Assembly: GCF_004217615.1 (NCBI RefSeq)
Contig: NZ_SHLD01000001.1
Span: forward strand, 744,001 to 808,000
DNA from: Micromonospora kangleipakensis
Lineage (GTDB): Bacteria; Actinomycetota; Actinomycetes; Mycobacteriales; Micromonosporaceae
Direction of reading: 5' to 3'
Length of the DNA stretch: 64,000 nt
Shown: positions 60,197-64,000 of the stretch, in pieces
Layout of the letters: each line of letters starts with the position of its first letter
How positions within the stretch are numbered: position 1 is the first letter of the stretch
The notes under the pieces: generated by a model
Databases searched by the model: none
The model's input: the letters and a program-made list of their open reading frames with translations, nothing else
Told to the model about the DNA's origin: nothing
Program-made: the position numbers and the translations under genes

Positions 60197-62053
60197 GTGA
60201 CCGGAGCGACCGACCTCGCCGCGGTGTGGACTGCGACGACCGACGAACTCGCCGACGAGATCATCTCCGCGCAGCAACGGGCGTACCTGCGCCTCACCCG
60301 GCTGCGGGCGATAGTCGAGGACACCGCCCTGCTCTCCGTGCCGGACGCCTTCACCCGGGACGTGATCGAGTCGCGGCTCCGCCCGGCCATCACCGAGGCG
60401 CTCAGCCGGCGGCTCGGCCGGTCCATCCAGGTCGCCGTCACCGTGCGCGTCGCCGAGGACCCCGCCGCCCGGCCCGCGGGCACCGTCTACCGGGCCAGCC
60501 CCGAACCGGCCGACCTCGAGCCACCCCAGGATCTGCTCGCCGGCTTCGACCAGACCGGCCCCGCCCCGGACGGCACCGCCTTCCCCGGGCTCGGCTACCC
60601 GTCGCGGCCCGACGAAACCGGCTACCCCTCCCGGGGCGACGAAGCCGGTTACCGGGAGGAGCGCCCCGAGCCGCCGGCCGAGGAGCCGGCGCCCCGGCAG
60701 CGCACCGCCGACAGCGGCCGGCCGCAGCTCATCCCGGCCAGCCGGGACGGTCAGGACACCCTGTTCGGCGCGGCCTTCGCCGAGCCGCTGTCCGCCGCCC
60801 GGCCCGCCGAGCGCCGGGGCTTCGACGAACGAGCCGCCCGGGTCGAGCCGCCGGCCGCCGACACCCGCGGGTACGAGCCCCGGTACCGGGAGAGCGCCGC
60901 CGCCGACCCGCAGCCGCTGCGCGGCCTGCCCCGGGACAGCGGTACCGACAGCGGACCGGGTCGCGGTGGCATGGATCGCCGGCCGGGCGGCCGGGACGAC
61001 CGCCGCCCCGGCGGCGCGGAGAGCGGCAACCGGCTCAACCCGAAGTACATGTTCGAGACGTTCGTCATCGGCTCCTCGAACCGCTTCGCGCACGCGGCGA
61101 GCGTCGCGGTGGCCGAGTCGCCGGCGAAGGCGTACAACCCGCTCTTCATCTACGGCAGCTCCGGGCTGGGCAAGACCCACCTGCTGCACGCCATCGGCCA
61201 CTACGCGACGACGCTGGGCAACGCCCGCTCGGTGCGGTACGTCTCGACCGAGGAGTTCACCAACGACTTCATCAACTCGCTCCGCGACGACAAGACCCAG
61301 GCATTCCAGCGCCGCTACCGGGACGTCGACATCCTGCTGATCGACGACATCCAGTTCCTGGAGAACCGCGAGCGCACCCAGGAGGAGTTCTTCCACACCT
61401 TCAACACCCTGCACAACGCCAACAAGCAGATCGTGATCACCTCCGACCGGTCGCCGCGGCAGCTCGCCACGCTGGAGGACCGGATGCGGACCCGGTTCGA
61501 GTGGGGCCTGCTGGCCGACATCCAGCCGCCGGACCTGGAGACCCGGATCGCGATCCTGCAGAAGAAGGCGGCGCAGGAGCGGATGTACGCCCCGCCGGAC
61601 GTGCTGGAGTTCATCGCCTCCCGGGTGTCGAACTCGATCCGGGAACTGGAGGGGGCGTTGATCCGGGTCACCGCGTTCGCCAGCCTCACCCGGTCGACCG
61701 TCGAGCTGTCGCTGGCCGAGGAGGTGCTGCGGGACTTCATGCCCGACGGCGCCGGGCCGGAGATCAACGCCGACCAGATCATGGTCTCCACCGCGGACTA
61801 CTTCGGGGTGAGCCTGGAGGATCTGCGCGGCCAGTCCCGCTCCCGGGTGCTGGTCAACGCCCGGCAGGTGGCCATGTACCTGTGTCGGGAGTTGACCGAG
61901 TTGTCGCTGCCCCGGATCGGGCAGGCCTTCGGCGGCCGGGACCACACCACCGTGATGCACGCCGACCGGAAGATCCGCCAGCAGATGGCGGAGCGGCGCT
62001 CGCTCTACAACCAGATCGCCGAGCTGACCAACCGGATCAAGCAGAACACCTGA
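60197..62053 (+). CDS. dnaA: DnaA, chromosomal replication initiator
   Basis: 618 residues. Domain I (about 1-95) is followed by a long, Pro/Arg/Gly-rich domain II (about 95-280), as in Streptomyces. AAA+ domain III starts [24 protein letters not shown], Walker [13 protein letters not shown], Walker [15 protein letters not shown]-binding domain IV ends with the signature [18 protein letters not shown] 60197 follows GAGGGGGG-type Shine-Dalgarno bases. Confidence 0.98.
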   Translation: MTGATDLAAVWTATTDELADEIISAQQRAYLRLTRLRAIVEDTALLSVPDAFTRDVIESRLRPAITEALSRRLGRSIQVAVTVRVAEDPAARPAGTVYRASPEPADLEPPQDLLAGFDQTGPAPDGTAFPGLGYPSRPDETGYPSRGDEAGYREERPEPPAEEPAPRQRTADSGRPQLIPASRDGQDTLFGAAFAEPLSAARPAERRGFDERAARVEPPAADTRGYEPRYRESAAADPQPLRGLPRDSGTDSGPGRGGMDRRPGGRDDRRPGGAESGNRLNPKYMFETFVIGSSNRFAHAASVAVAESPAKAYNPLFIYGSSGLGKTHLLHAIGHYATTLGNARSVRYVSTEEFTNDFINSLRDDKTQAFQRRYRDVDILLIDDIQFLENRERTQEEFFHTFNTLHNANKQIVITSDRSPRQLATLEDRMRTRFEWGLLADIQPPDLETRIAILQKKAAQERMYAPPDVLEFIASRVSNSIRELEGALIRVTAFASLTRSTVELSLAEEVLRDFMPDGAGPEINADQIMVSTADYFGVSLEDLRGQSRSRVLVNARQVAMYLCRELTELSLPRIGQAFGGRDHTTVMHADRKIRQQMAERRSLYNQIAELTNRIKQNT

Positions 62054-62060
62054 GTCGTAC

Positions 62061-62088
62061 GCCAGCACCGGCGTCCGCCGGTGCTGGC
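62061..62088 (+). terminator. Terminator hairpin after dnaA
   Basis: GCCAGCACCGGCG (62061-62073) pairs with CGCCGGTGCTGGC (62076-62088), 8 nt beyond the dnaA stop. Confidence 0.7.
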
Positions 62089-62093
62089 GCCAG

Positions 62094-62124
62094 GAACGCC
62101 CGGTCGAGCCTCGGCCGGGCGTTC
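62094..62124 (+). terminator. Second hairpin after dnaA
   Basis: GAACGCCCGG (62094-62103) pairs with CCGGGCGTTC (62115-62124), 6 nt after the first hairpin, so the two form a tandem barrier that isolates oriC from dnaA transcription. Confidence 0.6.
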
Positions 62125-62189
62125 TCCGCGTCTGTGGACGCCCCGGGGTTGACCCTGCACCGGCTTCAGGGCCCAGGATGGCTGTCATG

Positions 62190-62670
62190 TTCGTCCACAG
62201 GACCGCCCGGTTGTCCACATCCCCTGTTCCACAGACGGTGGATAACCACGCTCCGTCCATGGGCGGTTACCCACAGACTGTGGACAACTCCTGGGGACGA
62301 GGCTGTGGACGCCTGGGGACGACGGTCGAGTTGTCCACCGACGACGGTCGACCTGTGGGCGGCCTGTTGAAGGTTCTGGGGACGACGTCGATCAACGCCG
62401 TCCAGCCTGTCCACAACGTTGGGGAGAAACCCGGTGGATTACCGGTGGACAACCGGTGGACAACCGTGGACAACCTGGGGGTCGACTGCGCCTGTGGATC
62501 CGGACACGGGTTTTGCCCCCGGTTCTCCACAGCCAAACCACCGGTGGATAACCTGTCTGGCCTGCGCAGACGTCGGTTCTCCACAGTTTGCACAGGTGCG
62601 ATGAAGACGATGAGTTATCTCTTCTAAACAACAAAAACCAATCATCACCGTTGGACTTCCTGTGGATCGG
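62190..62670. other. oriC: oriC, origin of chromosome replication
   Basis: Between dnaA and dnaN. Perfect DnaA boxes are at 62211-62219 (TTGTCCACA) and 62279-62287 (TGTGGACAA); near-perfect ones (8 of 9) at 62191, 62237, 62267, 62331, 62407, 62444, 62455, 62465, 62523, 62543 and 62577, with weaker ones at 62304, 62493 and 62661. Boxes occur in both orientations. An AT-rich stretch at about 62604-62650 (TTATCTCTTCTAAACAAC...) is the likely unwinding element, on the dnaN side. Confidence 0.93.
62433..62473 (+). repeat. Tandem 10-11-bp DnaA-box iterons in oriC
   Basis: GGTGGATTA, GGTGGACAA, GGTGGACAA and CGTGGACAA start at 62433, 62444, 62455 and 62465, each preceded by CC or ACC. The period is 11, 11 and 10 bp, one helical turn, so the boxes lie on one face. 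Confidence 0.8.
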
Positions 62671-62838
62671 GCCGGAGCGCTGCCGCCGGCAGTCGCCCGG
62701 GCACCTGGATCCATGGGGTCGGGCGCACAGCCGATGCCCATGCGCCCTAAGGTGCGATGGGTACCCGCACGGTCGGGCGGGACGGTGGGCAGCGGTCGGC
62801 ATGAGAGAGTTGTCGCTGACGTCGACGCGGAGGCATTG

Positions 62839-63972
62839 ATGAAGTTCCGAGTGGAGCGCGACGCGCTCGCCGAGGCGGTCGCGTGGACCGCCAAGAGCCT
62901 GCCCAACCGACCTTCCGTACCGGTGCTGGCCGGGGTGATGCTCCGGGTCACCGACGGCAACCTCCAGGTTTCCGGCTTCGACTACGAGGTCTCCAGCCAG
63001 GTCACCGTCGAGGTGCAGGGGGACGCCGACGGTGCCGCCCTCGTCTCCGGCCGCCTTCTCGCCGAGATCACCAAGGCCCTGCCCGCCAAGCCGGTGGACA
63101 TCGCCGCGGTCGGCGCCCACCTGGAGCTGGTCTGCGGCAGCGCCCGCTTCACCCTGCCGACCATGCCGGTGGAGGACTACCCGGCCCTGCCGGAGATGCC
63201 GGAGAGCGCCGGCACGGTCGACGCCGCCGCGTTCGCGGCGGCCGTCGCCCAGGTCGCCGTCGCCGCCGGCCGCGACGAGACGCTGCCGATGATGACCGGC
63301 GTACGCCTCGAGCTCTCCGGCGGCACGCTCGCCATGCTCGCCACCGACCGCTACCGCCTCGCGCTGCGCGAGATGGAGTGGAACCCGGACGACCCCGAGG
63401 TGAGCATCAACGCCCTGGTGCCGGCCCGGACCCTGAACGACACGGCGAAGGCGCTCGGCCCGCTCGGCGGCCAGGTCAACATGGCGCTCTCCCAGGGCGG
63501 CGCCGGCGAGGGCATGATCGGCTTCTCCGGCGGCACCCGCCGGACCACCAGCCGGCTGCTCGACGGCGCCAACTACCCGCCGGTGCGCTCGCTCTTCCCG
63601 GCCAGTCACAACGCCGAGGCGCGGGTTCCGGTGAGCACCCTGATCGAGGTGGTCAAGCGGGTCGCCCTGGTCGCCGAGCGGGCCACGCCGGTGCTGCTCA
63701 GCTTCAGCGCCGACGGGCTGGTCGTCGAGGCCGGTGGCACCGAGGAGGCCCGGGCCAGCGAGGCGATGGAGGCCATCTTCACCGGTGACCCGCTGGCCAT
63801 CGGCTTCAATCCGCAGTACCTGATCGACGGCCTGGCCAACCTGGGTGCCCAGTACGCCCTGCTCTCGTTCGTCGACGCCTTCAAGCCGGCGGTGATTTCC
63901 CCCGCCGGCGAGGATGGGGAGGTCATCCCGGGGTACCGGTACCTCATCATGCCGATCCGCGTGTCCCGCTGA
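62839..63972 (+). CDS. dnaN: DnaN, DNA polymerase III sliding clamp
   Basis: 377 residues, the ring that tethers the polymerase. Three clamp domains are present; it begins MKFRVERDALAEAVAWTAKSLPNRPSVPVLAGVML and ends VIPGYRYLIMPIRVSR, with LATDRYRLALREMEW in the middle. GGAGG lies 4-8 nt before ATG 62839; the open frame upstream to 62662 is in oriC and not coding. Confidence 0.97.
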   Translation: MKFRVERDALAEAVAWTAKSLPNRPSVPVLAGVMLRVTDGNLQVSGFDYEVSSQVTVEVQGDADGAALVSGRLLAEITKALPAKPVDIAAVGAHLELVCGSARFTLPTMPVEDYPALPEMPESAGTVDAAAFAAAVAQVAVAAGRDETLPMMTGVRLELSGGTLAMLATDRYRLALREMEWNPDDPEVSINALVPARTLNDTAKALGPLGGQVNMALSQGGAGEGMIGFSGGTRRTTSRLLDGANYPPVRSLFPASHNAEARVPVSTLIEVVKRVALVAERATPVLLSFSADGLVVEAGGTEEARASEAMEAIFTGDPLAIGFNPQYLIDGLANLGAQYALLSFVDAFKPAVISPAGEDGEVIPGYRYLIMPIRVSR

Positions 63973-64000
63973 TCGCGCCCCAGCAGACCCCAGACGCACG

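Noticed and set aside
1..64000. tRNA, rRNA, CRISPR arrays, insertion sequences and prophage genes
   Set aside because: Looked for and not seen. No cloverleaf-like sequence, spaced repeats, transposase or phage protein was recognised by eye; a tRNA scan was not run.

Overview
The window is a very GC-rich actinobacterial chromosome segment that ends at the origin of replication. Gene content and order (rpmH-rnpA-yidD-yidC-jag-rsmG-parA-parB facing away from dnaA-oriC-dnaN; murJ-pseudokinase-sigM-rsmA-trxB-trxA-cwlM; dnaB near rplI-rpsR-ssb-rpsF) point to a member of the Micromonosporaceae, most like Micromonospora. This placement is by recognition of proteins and synteny, not by a database search. 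No rRNA, tRNA, CRISPR array, prophage or insertion sequence was recognised.

Layout. 1-4.4 kb: tail of an unknown gene, an Orc1/Cdc6-like AAA+ ATPase behind twin operator-like dyads, a GNAT, a DoxX-like protein and a GT87-type membrane glycosyltransferase. 4.4-7.1 kb: molybdenum cofactor genes moaE, moeA, mog and moaC on the minus strand. 7.1-8.2 kb: a stretch without an intact gene that carries the relic of a SARP regulator. 8.2-14.2 kb: a GGDEF-EAL cyclic-di-GMP protein, a second membrane glycosyltransferase, a phosphoribosyltransferase, a zinc-ribbon protein, a mycothiol-dependent-type enzyme and a decayed ECF sigma gene. 14.2-19.4 kb: dnaB, a protein with nine-residue WDR repeats, then rplI, rpsR, ssb and rpsF. 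20-30.1 kb: endonuclease IV, two large membrane proteins, a class A penicillin-binding protein, a DUF5318-type protein, and a padR-ino1 pair behind a perfect 23-bp palindrome. 30.1-37.1 kb: methylguanine methyltransferase, a SigE-family sigma factor with its partner, and two paralogous secreted subtilisin-like proteases with beta-trefoil tails. 37.2-48.1 kb: CCA-adding enzyme and the murJ-to-cwlM cell-envelope/thiol-redox cluster. 48.4-51.6 kb: aminotransferase, D-Ala-D-Ala ligase-like enzyme and a HIT-like protein. 51.6-64 kb: the parS region, parB, parA, rsmG, jag, yidC, yidD, rnpA, rpmH, dnaA, oriC and dnaN.

How it works together. The right third is the origin domain: DnaA binds the boxes in oriC, DnaN is the clamp, DnaB the helicase and SSB the single-strand binder, while ParA and ParB act on five perfect parS sites, two of them inside parA itself. 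The murJ cluster joins lipid II export, its pseudokinase partner, the sigM/rsmA switch, thioredoxin and the CwlM-type regulator. Many genes have a TANNNT -10 box only 6-7 nt before the start codon, so leaderless transcripts look common.

Most notable non-routine observations: identical twin dyads about seven helical turns apart at the AAA+ ATPase promoter; patches of AT-rich codons in dnaB at intein-prone motifs; the exact 27-bp-period WDR repeat gene; a shared 12-bp operator-like motif upstream of rpsF and of the HIT-like gene; tandem 11-bp DnaA boxes in oriC; DnaA boxes scattered outside oriC; and parS sites that are read as coding sequence.
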